A DNA stretch of 64,000 nt. Origin: Camellia lanceoleosa. Taxonomy: Eukaryota > Streptophyta > Magnoliopsida > Ericales > Theaceae. The translations under genes and the position numbers were made by a program. Positions 48,119 through 58,837 of the stretch are shown one piece after another (the stretch's first letter is position 1; every line of letters begins with the position of its first letter). The stretch covers positions 1,736,001 to 1,800,000 of the forward strand of contig CM045758.1 of the NCBI GenBank assembly GCA_025200525.1. Direction: 5' to 3'. Below the pieces are notes generated by a model. That model was not told the origin of the DNA. It searched no databases and worked only from the letters and a program-made list of their open reading frames with translations.

Positions 48119-48450
48119 TTTATCAGGGCAAAAATGTGGCAATTGACGCTGGGGGTCATCTATTTAGATGGTATATGCATCAGTAGCTTTAGGTTCGTGA
48201 TTCTTCAAGCTGGGCATATTGAGAGATTCACCAGCGGAAGGGTTCAATTGAGCAACTTAGGAAGAAGTTTGAATGCAACTTGGGTTCATATTCCACGGGT
48301 CACAAATTTACAAAGACATGAGAGATGATGGTTGATTTTGGTGCAACTGTTAAAGAAGGGCTTGATATCTTGCCTGAGAAAGACAATGATCGTAGTTATG
48401 CCAATAGAAGGTGGATAAAGGTGATTGGTTATTGTGGGAGACAAAAATAA
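48119..48450 (+). pseudogene. Gene fragment carried inside the Mutator-like element (unidentified)
   Basis: A single frame starting after an acceptor-like TTTATCAG reads QGKNVAIDAGGHLFRWYMHQ, then stops, then EQLRKKFECNLGSYSTGHKF, a stop, EMMVDFGATVKEGLDILPEK and DNDRSYANRRWIKVIGYCGR. All blocks stay in one frame across about 330 bp with five in-frame stops and no frameshift needed, and the composition is protein-like. I do not recognise the family. It lies between long TIRs, as captured host exons do in Pack-MULEs. Confidence 0.5.
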
Positions 48451-48479
48451 AGAATTTCATTCCAAGCAGAAAATGTGCA

Positions 48480-49150
48480 GAATCTGAGCAGGATACATTA
48501 GAATAGCCGTTCTATAGACTAGGGGACTAGAATTTGGAGGTCCAAGTCGGATATCTGAGTCCAAGATTAGAGGGTTGAGGAGACACAGGGACCAAGACCG
48601 AGGTCTAGGTCGGACATCTTGAATCGAACTAGAGGTGCGACCACGAAGTCGAGTCTAGACATACGGGACGAGAACTAGAGGTCTTGAGGACCAAGAGTCT
48701 AGGTCTAGATATCTGAGTCGAGAATCGGAGGTAAGGACCAAAAGACTAGGTCTAGGGTCGAGGCGAAGGCTAGGTCTAGAAGGCATGGCTCTTAGGGAGA
48801 TTTGGTCAAAGCTTAGTCTTTACTTTAAGGGCCAACCTCTCCTAAAATTCGCGATAGTGGAACATAATCCCATAAAAAGTGGGCTGAGCGTCTTGAGTGG
48901 CGGGGAGGTGGAACCAATTCTAACAATCACTTTGAAAGCTATATAAAGTCATACCAAGTGAGGAAAAAAGGTAGACAATTAATTAATACCACTTTAGGTT
49001 GCTCCTATTTTTATATTTTCTTACTTCATAGCTTTCATGTTTACTAACTTAAGCATTGGAAAGTCCCTTGGCTTCATATTCTCTTGGGCGGTTCAGGCTT
49101 AGTTCCACCATGTTCACGTCAGAGTGTCGCCGCAGCAAATGTGATTCAAT
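48480..49150 (+). repeat. LTR-like segment inside the Mutator-like element
   Basis: A GC-richer block with many degenerate GAGGTC(T/C)AGGTC-type units (48540-48780) precedes a TATA-like TATATAAA (48940-48947). The leader CTAACTTAAGCATTGGAAAG then CCCTTGG resembles Ty3 R-U5 sequence. Ends cannot be fixed. Confidence 0.4.
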
Positions 49151-49434
49151 TTTTATTGACCATAGTTATTTGTCCATCTTGTTATTTATTATTCTATATA
49201 TAATAAGAATACTACTGGACAGTATACATTCTTGCAAGTTGATGGTGGTTGGAGGTGATGGTGGTGGGTGTTAGTTTTTTTTAAGGTTTTGTTTCTAAAG
49301 AGAAGGAGAAATGTTAGGGATGAGAGTAACAAAGAAATTATATAAATTATAAAATGAAAAAACAAAATTTTGGAAATGTGAGGAGTTAAATTGATGTGTA
49401 AGTAAAATTTCGTAACAAGCATGCTCATGATGGG

Positions 49435-50514
49435 TAGGGGCATAGGGTGGCAGGCGGGCGGGCAGGATCACCTCCCGTTCGATCCCGACGGTGAACATGG
49501 CCCCGTCCCGGCCCGATCCCGCCAGAAGCTATCACTCTCCCCCACCGCCGATCGGGATCGGGTTTCCCAAGAAATATCCCCGATCCTTTCTTTGTTTTTT
49601 TTTTTTTGATTTTGTTCAACACAACAACCCAAGAACAAAACAAAACAAAAAAAATTTAATCTGTTTTCATCATCCTCATCATCAACAACAACAATCATCA
49701 CCTTTAAAAAAAAAAATTGAAATTGAAGAGAAACACTGAAAAAAAAAATCTGAAATCTGAAAAAAAAAAAAACTGAATCTGAAATCTAAAAATCCGAAAA
49801 TCTGAAATCTGAAAATTTTTTACACATTACCGTGAGAAAAATGGAAATAGATGCGCCTAAATTGTTTCAACATCAACAACAACATCACATACATTTTCAA
49901 CGACATACACAGATCATTAACAACAGATAATTGACGTGACTCCACCAGATCGATGAACGACGGAAGGATGATCGACGTGACACCACCAGATCGATGACCG
50001 ACAGTGGCGATGGACGATCGGAAGAGCGTGGTGTGACTCCACGGATCTAGGATCGGCGATGGCGATGGAGATCGGCGGAGGAGAACTCGGACGAAGGAGA
50101 GTGAAGAGATCGGCGTGCAGGGAGAGTGAGGAGAAAAGAGAAGACATTTTGATTTAGATCTGAAGCGAGAGTGAGAGAGAATGAGAATAAGAGAGAGAAC
50201 CGAGATATCTATCATTGATAGATATAATATTTTAATAAAACCTAAACAAATAGATAGGTATAATATTAATATAATCAAATATAATATTAATATAACATAA
50301 ACAGAATACAGATATGTATATACAAGCGGGGAAATTTGGGAGTTAGGGCGGGGTTGAGGCAGTTATCACATCTGTCCCGATGTCATCGGGGATTCATTTT
50401 TCGATACCATCCCCGTCCCCGCGGGGGAATTTTTCGGGCAAAACCCGCTTAAATCGGGGTCGGGATCGGGGATCCCCGTCGGGCCGGTTTCAAATTGCGA
50501 TCTCTAAAGGGGCA
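49435..50514. mobile_element. hAT-like non-autonomous element with GC-rich tips (49443-50506)
   Basis: Left tip TAGGGTGGCAGGCGGGCGGG; right tip, reverse complement TAGAGATCGCAATTTGAAAC. 8-bp flanks TAGGGGCA and AAGGGGCA agree at 7 of 8. Both tips are rich in GATCCCCG/CGGGGATC and CCCG motifs. The inside has an ATCTGAAAA-type repeat (49748-49818) and a block with near-duplicate CACCAGATCGATGA units (49945-50000). No transposase frame; the frames over the GC-rich tips are composition artefacts. Confidence 0.65.
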
Positions 50515-51065
50515 GTTATTCCACGCCCCATTGACGTGTAATTGTAATTGGTTCACAGAAGTCTTGTATGGGAAGTAAATATTTTAGTTAAAAATTAAAA
50601 TTATTATAAATTGTCATATCACTTTCTCTATTTTTTTACATATTTTTATAAAAAATTTTAAAATTATTAAAAATAACATATTCTTGAACGAGCACTGAGA
50701 TCAGAAACACTAAATCAAAGTAATATTTTGTTATTAATTTGGGACATGTGGCTATGTATAGTGCGACAGAGATAATATTTCCATAGTAGAAGGGCAACTA
50801 GTACCAGCATACTTGGTTAACTTGGTCCTATATTATTGGGAGTTTGACGGTGAACAAATTACAAAGAATAAAGTTATACTCATTAATTAGTACATTAATA
50901 TATGATATGTTATAATATTAGAGGATTTAAATTTATTATTTGCATAATTAGGGGGATTTATAATTTTAAAGTGGTAATGTCATAACATATATTGATACAC
51001 TAATTGATATATTAATTGATATATGTAACACGGATAAAAAAAAAAAATGATGTATGTAGTACCAC
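50515..51065. other. AT-rich unassigned DNA
   Basis: No coding frame or known repeat boundary. Repeated ATTGATATATTAATTGATATAT-like phrases occur near 50990-51025. Confidence 0.5.
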
Positions 51066-51254
51066 TAAGGGTTGGTTTGGGATATACTAAAAAAGTCAAA
51101 AAGTCAAAAAATCACTATCCTATTTAAGTCACATTATCTTATTTAAATCACATCACCTCTCTAACACATCACATCAAATCCAATCCAAATCCAATTCATA
51201 TAAGTTAATAAGTCAAAAAGTACACATTTTTAGAATATCCTAAACCAATCCTAA
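51066..51254. mobile_element. Tourist-like MITE (51069-51251, TSD TAA)
   Basis: 183 bp. Left end GGGTTGGTTTGGGATATACT; right end, reverse complement GGATTGGTTTAGGATATTCT. Perfect TAA at 51066-51068 and 51252-51254. It contains AAAAAGTCAAAAAGTCAAAA. Non-coding. Confidence 0.85.
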
Positions 51255-51405
51255 ATTACAAAGGAGGAACTACATGGAGGTGAGATAAGAGGAAAAAAAT
51301 TACAAACACATAAAGGTACAAGTATATCTGTAATGTAGTGCAAATGAAAGAATGTGACTTCTCTATAGGTTGGTAATTATTTTCTCCTTCTCCTATTTAC
51401 CTATA

Positions 51406-52270
51406 GTTGCCCCCAATGGCGGAGGCAGCCAAGGACGAGGGGGGTCACGTGCCCCACCTGATTTTGGTTTTTTTTTTTTTTTTACAAATATAAAGAAAGA
51501 GGGTGATTATTAATTTAATGGTTAAAACTTGATTTAATAACCTTAAGGTTATGTGTTCAAGTCTTGGGACCACCATTTTGTGTATTATGTCAAAGATTAG
51601 GTGTGTATTCAATTTTTTTCTTCCCAAACACATATTAATGTGTATTAATTGTGCGTTGTTGTTGTTGTTGTTGTTGTTGTTTTGTTGCAAACATAAAGAA
51701 AATATTTTAAATAAAAAAAATTACAAAAATATTATTAGAGTGAAATGTCAATGATATTTTAAAAATTATGAGAACAATAATGGTTCTTTTGAATGAAAAT
51801 GAAGAGATTTTTATAAACCATATCATTTATGAAAATTTTATGAATTTTTTTTGAATGTAATGGTGATGTCATTATTATTAACATGCAAGTATAACTAATC
51901 TCACTATAAAGATATGAAATTTATTGAATTGTTAGTTACATCTGACATGTGAGGTTCACTCTCTATATTTTTATTTACTATTAGTTGGTGATATCACATA
52001 CTAATGATGATGTGGTATTACCATTATATTGAATTTTTAATTAAATTTTGTATAAATTTTTTTTTATCATTATATAATTTATTTTAAGACTTATATCCAT
52101 ATTTTTTTATATTGTCCATGATACACTAGTTATAAATAACATTATTTTTTTTTATGTTCTTCGAAATCAATCGTAAAAAGTTCAGTTAAATATTTTTGTA
52201 AAACCTTTTAATAATCTGATTAATAAATATCCACTCTAATTTAATTTTAAATTTCTGGCCTTGTTGCCCC
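51406..52270. mobile_element. hAT-type non-autonomous element (51414-52262) in the acyltransferase promoter
   Basis: A perfect 8-bp TSD GTTGCCCC at 51406-51413 and 52263-52270 frames an 849-bp element starting CAATGGCGGAGGCAGCC, the family-typical start of many plant hAT elements; the right end, reverse complement AAGGCCAGAAATT, is a shortened version. Inside are T16 near 51469-51484, (GTT)n at about 51653-51681 and an AT-rich remainder, with no transposase. It ends 248 bp before the ATG at 52511. Confidence 0.85.
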
Positions 52271-52378
52271 AATTACAAATATCTCGAAGGATAGGAGAGG
52301 ACAAAAAGCTTGGAATTGGAACCACCTTCTTCTTCAGGAAGCATTTTCTCTTGGTGTCCTTATTACCTTACGCACCAT

Positions 52379-52386
52379 TATAAATA
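52379..52386 (+). promoter_or_regulatory. TATA box of the GLAUCE-like gene
   Basis: TATAAATA, 125 bp upstream of the ATG, followed by a C/A-rich start region (CACTCATATCAAAACCC) at the expected 30-bp distance. This suggests a 5' UTR of about 100 nt. Confidence 0.65.
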
Positions 52387-52510
52387 TACACCGAACGGTA
52401 CTCACCACTCATATCAAAACCCAAATAGACATCCAAGAAAGGGGAAAAGAGAGGAGAGTCTATAAACTGAAAGAGTGGAAAAGAAAAACCCAAGTGAAAT
52501 AGGGAAAGAC

Positions 52511-55500
52511 ATGGGAACCATGTACCAAGGGGCACCAGACCTCAAAGTGACCATCAAGATACCTCACTGGTTTTTCCATCAGAAGAAACTGAGAGAAAAT
52601 CCATGTTCTTGTCAAACATAGATCAGGTTCTCAATTTTGATGTCCAAACAGTACATTTTTCCCAGCCCACTCGGACTTTCCTCCGCAAATTATTGCAGAG
52701 AAGGTGAAGAGCGCGCTAAGCAAGGTGTTGGTGTCGTATGACTTCTTGGCAGGAAGGCTCAAGTTGAATCCTAATAGTGATGATCATGTTGTGTCTGCTG
52801 CTGCTCGGCTAGAGATCGAGTGCAATGCAGCTGGGGCTGGGTTTGTGGTGGCATCTAGTGAGTATACACTGGATGAGATTGGAGACTTAGTTTATCCTAA
52901 CCCTGCTTTTCGACAACTTATTGTCCAGACTTTGGATGATGATACCTTATTGTCGCAACAAAATGGTCAGCCTCTTTGCGTTTTGCAGGTATATATATAT
53001 ATATATATTTATAGAATTATAATACTATGAAAGAACACTACTCACTCACAACTTATATTAATTTCCATGGTATTTTTATATATATTCTCATTGCTTGTCA
53101 GTCATGTTTGTTTTTTGGGGTATATCAATTGCCCATATTACTATTCGTAAGAAATCTGGTTGTTTTGGGTAGTTTTTTTTATAAGCAAAAAAAGGGAAAC
53201 TTTATTATGAGAGAACATCAATAAAGAGAAAAGGTAAGAGCAAAAAAACATCTTAGCAATTCAATTTAATTCGAATTAGGTTGGTACCAAGAAAAACATC
53301 CGATCATTTACTAGCACAAACCAAAGAAGGTGAGAGACCAACAAAAAAAAAAAAATTAAGTCATTACATCAAACAAACAGACCCCAACAAACACAAAATA
53401 CAACCTCAACACTATCTTAAAGCAATAAAACAGCAGCAACTCCATTGGTACTCATCCTTTGTTGCTCAGCACACCAGATACAATAATATTGCCATAACAT
53501 TGATATCCTATTTGTGTCTCAGCCCAAAAAACCAGACCATTTACAGCAGGTAAAAACAGAGCACCCAAATGCATCCTCACCCAGAAGAACCAATGCAGCC
53601 TCTAATTTGTTGATTTTTGAAGAAAAAATCATTAACAGAGTATAATCTTCCAAAAAAATGAGCTTTCATTCAAAGAGCCACTGTAATTTTATCAGTTCAC
53701 AAAGCTCCTCACTATTTGGTCGAAGCTCATTAAATCTACAATCACTACTATATATCCGTAAGGACCATAGGACTGCCATAAGAATTGTTCTCCAAAGCTG
53801 CCATAGGACTGCCATAAGAATTGTTCTCCAAAGCTGCCTTTACCCTTTTAAAATTTCCATCCACTCCACCAATGCAATAACATATCAACAGATCCAGGCA
53901 AAGCCCACCGTACACCCACTAATCCATTATATTGGACCATACCCTCCAACCAAAAAGACTAAAAAAGGTTAGTTTGAAAAAACTTTTTTAGTTTGATTTT
54001 CACTTTTAACTAATTTAGTCTTGTTAAATTTGTTCCATTTGGAAAGAATTTTTTAATTTTTAGAGAAAAGTAAAATAATTATAATTTGAATGTGATATTT
54101 TATTTTATTAACTTATTTATTAGTTTATTTTATATTTTTGTGATTTTTTAATGCTAACCTAAACCCAACTCACTCGCCAAATAGGGACATAATGGCTTCG
54201 TTTGGGAAGCTGAAGCCAAAGGTTGGGCTTTTTTGGCTAAAATAGCCATAAAAACAAAATAAGTTTTTAGTCACATTAAACAAAATATTACATCCAACCT
54301 ATAATTATTATTCTTTCTTTCACAAAAAGTCAAAAAAGTCAAAAGTTCTTTCCAAAGAGATTTTTAGCCCCGAGCTAAAATAGTCAAAAAAGTCAAAAAG
54401 TCAACCCACTTTAGTACCAAGGATTCCAATTACGTGCAAATAATCACAGGTCATAAGCCTATCTTTCCAAGCAAGTCACGAAAAAAAATTGAGCTTTGGG
54501 TGGAGAGGAAAATTATTAGGTACTTCTCATGAGTATCACGTGTTTATAGTTTTTCACTAATTATTATTCACCATACATCTTCATATTCTTCAATCATCTA
54601 GCATAAAATCATAATACCTCTCCGTCAATTACTATACCATAGAGTATCACGTGACCGCATTTCGGGACTATCCAATAATCACCTGGGTGGAGAGGAGTTA
54701 TTCCAAATCAAGTCTGGTAAATTCAAGGTAGGTCCAGTAATTTTTTTTTTTTTTTTTTTTGAATTGAGGCCATGTTTGTTTGGTGGATTAGATTGAATGA
54801 GATTGTCAGTGAGGAGATAGTTAGTGAAGAAACTGTTAATGTGGAGATTGTTAGTGAAAAGACTATTAATATGGAGATTGTTAGTGAAGAAATTAAGTAA
54901 AAGTGTATTTATTTTAATGATAGTTGGAGTAATGATTAGTGATGGAATTGTTAAATTATTTTTATATAAATTTAAAAAAAAATATTTCTATATTGTAAAA
55001 AATCCTAAAACAAATATAAATTTTTTTACTTGGGTAAAAAAAAATAAAAAATAATAAAAATAAAATAGCACTTAATCCTAACTATTTTTCAATCTCATAT
55101 GTTCTCTAGCTTTGTTAATCCGGTTATACAAGGAGATTGTCAATCCAACTGAACTAATAATCTACTCATAAATTTCCCCAACCAAACATACTTTTACAGG
55201 TCTAACTTCACTATCACTCCAATCCTACTATTCTTTTTTGGGGTTTGGGGGAACATGGCCCATTAATTGATTGGGACAATTCTTTCTTAGTTCTATTAAA
55301 TGCATTGACAATTATAATTAGAATTATAAGCACAAAATATTCATTTTTTTTTTCTTCTTATGTACCTTTTTTCCATCGATAAAAGATTATCCACTTGGTT
55401 TGCATATATGTATATGGAAACAACCATAAGCAATGTTAATAATTCTGAATTTTACTAGGAAACAGCCCCTATAAGACAATTCCTTACAAATCATGTTAAG

Positions 55501-58251
55501 TTGTCACGGTTGTGGTTAGTTTTATCGGTATATCTTGATACTCCACATTATTTTCCTCCTTCAAATATGAAGTTTTTTCTTTTTGCTCCAAAAATAAATA
55601 ATAATAAGAAAAAAAAAAATCAAGAATAATAAATTATAGTTACAAAAATAGTAGAAATTTACAACTTAAGTTCTACAATTTATTCATACAACAAATTAAA
55701 AATTGATACATAAATCTATCATGTTATTTCCAATAAAATTGTAGATCTCAATTTTTTTCTTCCTATAATTAAATTCAAATTTAAATATTCAAGATTAAAG
55801 TAAACATAATAAAATGTAAATCAGATTAATTCGGCTATATTAGGGCATTGGTTGAGAGTGTTTACCCTGATCTGATGACGTAGAACAAAATAGTTGTTGG
55901 TGCATGAGCGGTTAAAGTGGTAGCTAGCTGTTAGCTGTTGCAATTAATGTCGCGATTAAATGCCCATGACCATCATGACTCTCTATCATATGTATAGCTA
56001 TTAACCGCCTTAGTAGATGGATGATATGTATACGTGTTACACTTCACGTGTTGCTCATCAAATCATTTTTTTAAAAACACACCTACACCACAACACTAAT
56101 GTCATAAATTTAAAATTATTAATATATAATTTATTTTTTTTATATATGACCTCATAAAATATAATTTTAATTTTTAACCATGACAAATGTCTTGTATATA
56201 TATAATTCCAAGAAATTTATTACTATTTGTGAATATTAAATTCGAAACTTAGGTCTCGTTTGAAAAACGACCGGTTTAGCTAAAAAGTTATTAAAAAAGT
56301 TAAAAAATTAACAACTCATACCAAAAAATCAAAAATTCTCTTTTTTTTTTTTTATATTTTTTACACATTTTTTTGTAAAAAGTTAAAAAATCATCCCAAA
56401 TATAATAATTTTTTTAACTTATATTTCAATCAAATAATTAAAAAATTATTAAATTAACTTGTTTTTACACGAGGCCTTGGAGAAAGTATACCCCTAAATC
56501 TTTTTGTTTCTTCTCAAATATCTAGCTAGTATTTAGTTTGTAAAATGTAATAAATTTTGTTCAGCAAGTAGGCCCACTCTTATCACACCCGTGGTCATCT
56601 GCAAAAGCTTGATTTTGATTATTTGGTTTCAGGTCTTTTGTCCGTCTACTACTGCTTTATTAGTATGGTTAGTCAATGATGGGATAGTTTATTAAAATAT
56701 TTAAACTAATTTATATATATATATATAGTTTAATTATCAATTAATTATTTGTTTTAAACATAACTAAATTTAAAATGTGAGTCTAAAAAATAAACTTTAA
56801 TATCATTTTTCTTGAAAAATATGAAATATATATTTATTTTTAAATATCTTTTATGTATCATGATTCAGAAGCTCTGCCTTCCTTCTACTCATTATCATTA
56901 AACTATTTTTGCAAAATTCTCCAATGTCACGATTCTAACCATTTAGGGTTGTTTTAAAAATTGATTTTTTAAACTTTTTATAAAAAGATATGTGAAAAAA
57001 TAATAACCTTTTTTGTAATGATTTTTTTTGATGTTTTAGCTAAAATGTATCCTTTCCAAAACAACCCTTATTCCAATAGTAAGTTTTGTGAAATATAAAG
57101 TAATGAAGAAGTTTGCAAAATAACAAAGTTTTTCTCCTAGTGTGAATATAGTCCTTGCATGCATTTATACTGTTCATTCCAACTATAATTTAATGGAAGT
57201 GTTTAGATGTGTGAGTGGAGGAGCTATTCTAACATTATAATTGGGAAACAAGGCCAATGGAACCTACAAATATTGAAGAAGATGACACCTCTGCAGTGTT
57301 GGCTAATTTCTTGCCCTTTGACAGGTGACAACATTCAAGTGTGGTGGCTTTTCAATGGGAACATCAACCAATCATTCTGCATTTGACGGAATAAGCTTCA
57401 AAATCTTTTTAGAAAACCTAGCTTCCCAAGCTGCTGACAAACCCCTAGCAATACCCCCATGCCATGATCGTCATCTCCTAGCCGCTAGATCTCCGCCACG
57501 TGTCACGTTCCCCCATCCGGAGCTAGTGAAAGTCAAAATCCCAATAGGTCAGGAGAAGGAGGACCACCAAAGCCCACCAGTCTTTGTTTGTTCACAGGAG
57601 GATCTTGACTTTGAAATTTTCTGGCTGAGCTCCGGGGATGTCGCTTTCCTAAAGGAAAAGGCGAGGAAAGACAACAGTGCAAGTGATCGTGGTCATCATA
57701 GCAAAGCCAAAATTACCAGCTTTAATGTGGTGACAGCGCACATATGGCGATGCAAGGCCTTGTCATGCGACACAAATGATCTTGATAGGCTGTCAACTGT
57801 CTTGTACGCTGTAGATATACGGTCAAGATTGTCTCCGCCACTACCGCAGTCATACGCAGGAAATGCAGTGCTGACGGCCTATGCGACTGCGCAGTGCAGA
57901 GAGCTAGAAGAAGGACCATTCTCAAGGTTGGTGGAAATGGTGTCGGAAGGGGCAGCAAGGATAACTGATGAGTATGCAAGGTCTGTAATAGACTGGGGAG
58001 AGCTGTACAAAGGGTTTCCACATGGGGAGTTCTTGGTGTCTTCATGGTGGAGAATAGGGTTTGCTCAAGTGGAGTATCCATGGGGTAAGCCAAGGTATAG
58101 CTGCCCTGTGGTGTACCATAGGAAGGACATTATTTTGTTCTTCCCTGGCATTCATGATGGGATTAATAATGATGGAGTCAATGTTTTGGTTGCTCTACCT
58201 GCCAAGGAGATGGAGAATTTCAAAACCCTATTTCATAAGTTCTTGGCATGA
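52511..58251 (+). CDS. BAHD acyltransferase, GLAUCE-like (2 exons; exon 1 frameshifted as written)
   Basis: Exon 1 is 52511-52988 and exon 2 57325-58251, joined in phase 0 (CAG|gtatat ... acag|GTG). Together they encode about 468 residues, usual for BAHD enzymes. Exon 1 reads MGTMYQGAPDLKVTIK, SLVFPSEETERKSMFLSNID, then FPAHSDFPPQIIAEKVKSAL. These lie in three frames, so two single-base losses are needed: one at about 52556-52564, and one in the T5 run 52656-52660 where T6 would keep the frame. Exon 2 is fully open. The catalytic HxxxD motif is NHSAFDG (57370-57390). The usual DFGWG motif is replaced by EYPWGKP near residue 410, as in GLAUCE-type relatives. Such soluble enzymes transfer acyl groups from CoA thioesters; the substrate is not predictable here. 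GLAUCE (Arabidopsis At1g65450) is the closest family I recognise; other aliphatic-suberin feruloyl transferase relatives are less likely. Confidence 0.88.
53172..53960 (-). mobile_element. LINE-like 3' fragment (minus strand) in the intron
   Basis: TTTTTTTTATAAGC followed by AAACTTTATTAT is, on the minus strand, a 3' end of the form AATAAAGTTT...GCTTATAAAAAAAA, common for plant L1-type LINEs. The rest of the segment is C/A-rich and more complex than surrounding intron DNA. No reverse-transcriptase motif can be read and no TSD pair was found, so family and right boundary are uncertain. Confidence 0.45.
53765..53836. repeat. Perfect 36-bp tandem duplication
   Basis: A 36-bp unit beginning CCATAGGACTGCCATAAGAA and ending AAGCTG occurs twice head to tail (53765-53800, 53801-53836) with no difference, pointing to a recent slippage or duplication, or an assembly artefact. 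Confidence 0.95.
54772..55189. mobile_element. Probable MITE in the intron
   Basis: Left end ATGTTTGTTTGGTGG; right end, reverse complement ATGTTTGGTTGGGGAA. Inside is a degenerate 27-bp repeat built on GAGATTGTTAGTGAAGAAA (54795-54900). It is preceded by a T20 run. No confident TSD. Confidence 0.5.
56252..56476. mobile_element. Probable short MITE in the intron
   Basis: Left end GGTCTCGTTTGAAAAACG and right end, reverse complement GGCCTCGTGTAAAAACAAG, are imperfect inverted repeats. Flanks TTA and TTG hint at a TWA-type duplication. Interior rich in AAAAAGTTAAAAAA. Non-coding. Confidence 0.5.
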
Positions 58252-58837
58252 GTGTGTGTCTGTGTCTGTGTTGTTAATATACTGGTTATGTATGTTATGC
58301 ATGCATTGACTTCAATGCTCCATATAAGGAATGGTCTGTATTGTATTGATAATTGTATCCCATATCTAAAGCTGGTCATTAATTAATGCTTGTATGAATA
58401 CAAATGTATGATTGAGATTTGTGTACCTACTAGTTTAACTTGTCTTCTGTCTATTATTTTGGATTGCAGATAATCCCGCTTCTATATGAATTGCACCGTG
58501 TAGTTCAAGTTGCTGAGAGTCTGATGATCTAATCCAGGCCATAGGGCCATTTTGATAATCTAGTTCATTTAATAAGTAGATCAACTAGAAACAATTAATG
58601 AATCACAAAAATTACTCACAAATGGTAATTTATTAATCATCAAAACACCGAATAGTCCAAAAGGCTTACAATAGTAATAATCCAATCAGAACCACAAAAC
58701 AAACCCCGAACACAATTCATTGCCAATCAAGTTCAAAATTAATTTTTTTTTTTTTTATAAAAATGAAAAATTGAGTTAAGCTTAAATTTGAATAGTAAAT
58801 AATTACAGAAGCATGTTAAAACAAACAGCTAAAACTA
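58252..58837. other. 3' flank of the acyltransferase gene
   Basis: Begins with a GTGTGTGTCTGTGTCTGTGT stretch in the 3' UTR. AT-rich poly(A)-signal-like elements follow (AATAAT-like near 58450), but none can be assigned with confidence. No gene. Confidence 0.5.

Larger units (their letters stand above)
47769..49420. mobile_element. Mutator-like element with long TIRs and captured sequence (Pack-MULE-like), 47778-49411
   Basis: The two ends are inverted copies of about 200 bp: the left arm 47778-about 47990 (GGAAAATTCTATTTACACC, TTTTATAATTTATATAATT, TTACTCTCATTCC) mirrors the right arm about 49222-49411 (TTACTCTCATCCC, GAAATTTTACTTACACATC on the minus strand). A perfect 9-bp TSD GTAACAAGC lies at 47769-47777 and 49412-49420. 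Long TIRs plus a 9-bp TSD define Mutator-like elements. No MURA transposase is present. Between the arms lie a decayed gene-like segment (48119-48450) and an LTR-like segment (48480-49150), so foreign DNA appears to have been captured. Confidence 0.85.
52989..57324 (+). other. 4.3-kb intron of the acyltransferase gene
   Basis: Starts GTATATATATATAT and ends TTTGACAG. Most BAHD genes of this type have one short intron near this site, so 4,336 bp is long. It contains a LINE-like fragment (53172-53960), two MITE candidates (54772-55189, 56252-56476), a T20 run (54740-54760) and otherwise AT-rich DNA without coding frames. The stretches 55190-56250 and 56480-57300 show nothing recognisable. Confidence 0.85.

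Noticed and set aside
49425..49739. Several short frames over the GC-rich left tip of the hAT-like element
   Set aside because: GC-rich palindromic composition keeps frames open; no recognisable protein and the stretch is a transposon end.
49820..50278. 152-codon minus-strand frame in the hAT-like element
   Set aside because: Low-complexity Ser/Leu/Ile-rich product from AT- and GA-rich sequence, with no domain recognised. Kept only as a possible captured fragment to check.
54187..54425. Possible further MITE (GGCTTCGTTTGGGAAGC and a mirrored segment)
   Set aside because: Only short, imperfect mirrored words and no TSD; too weak to call.
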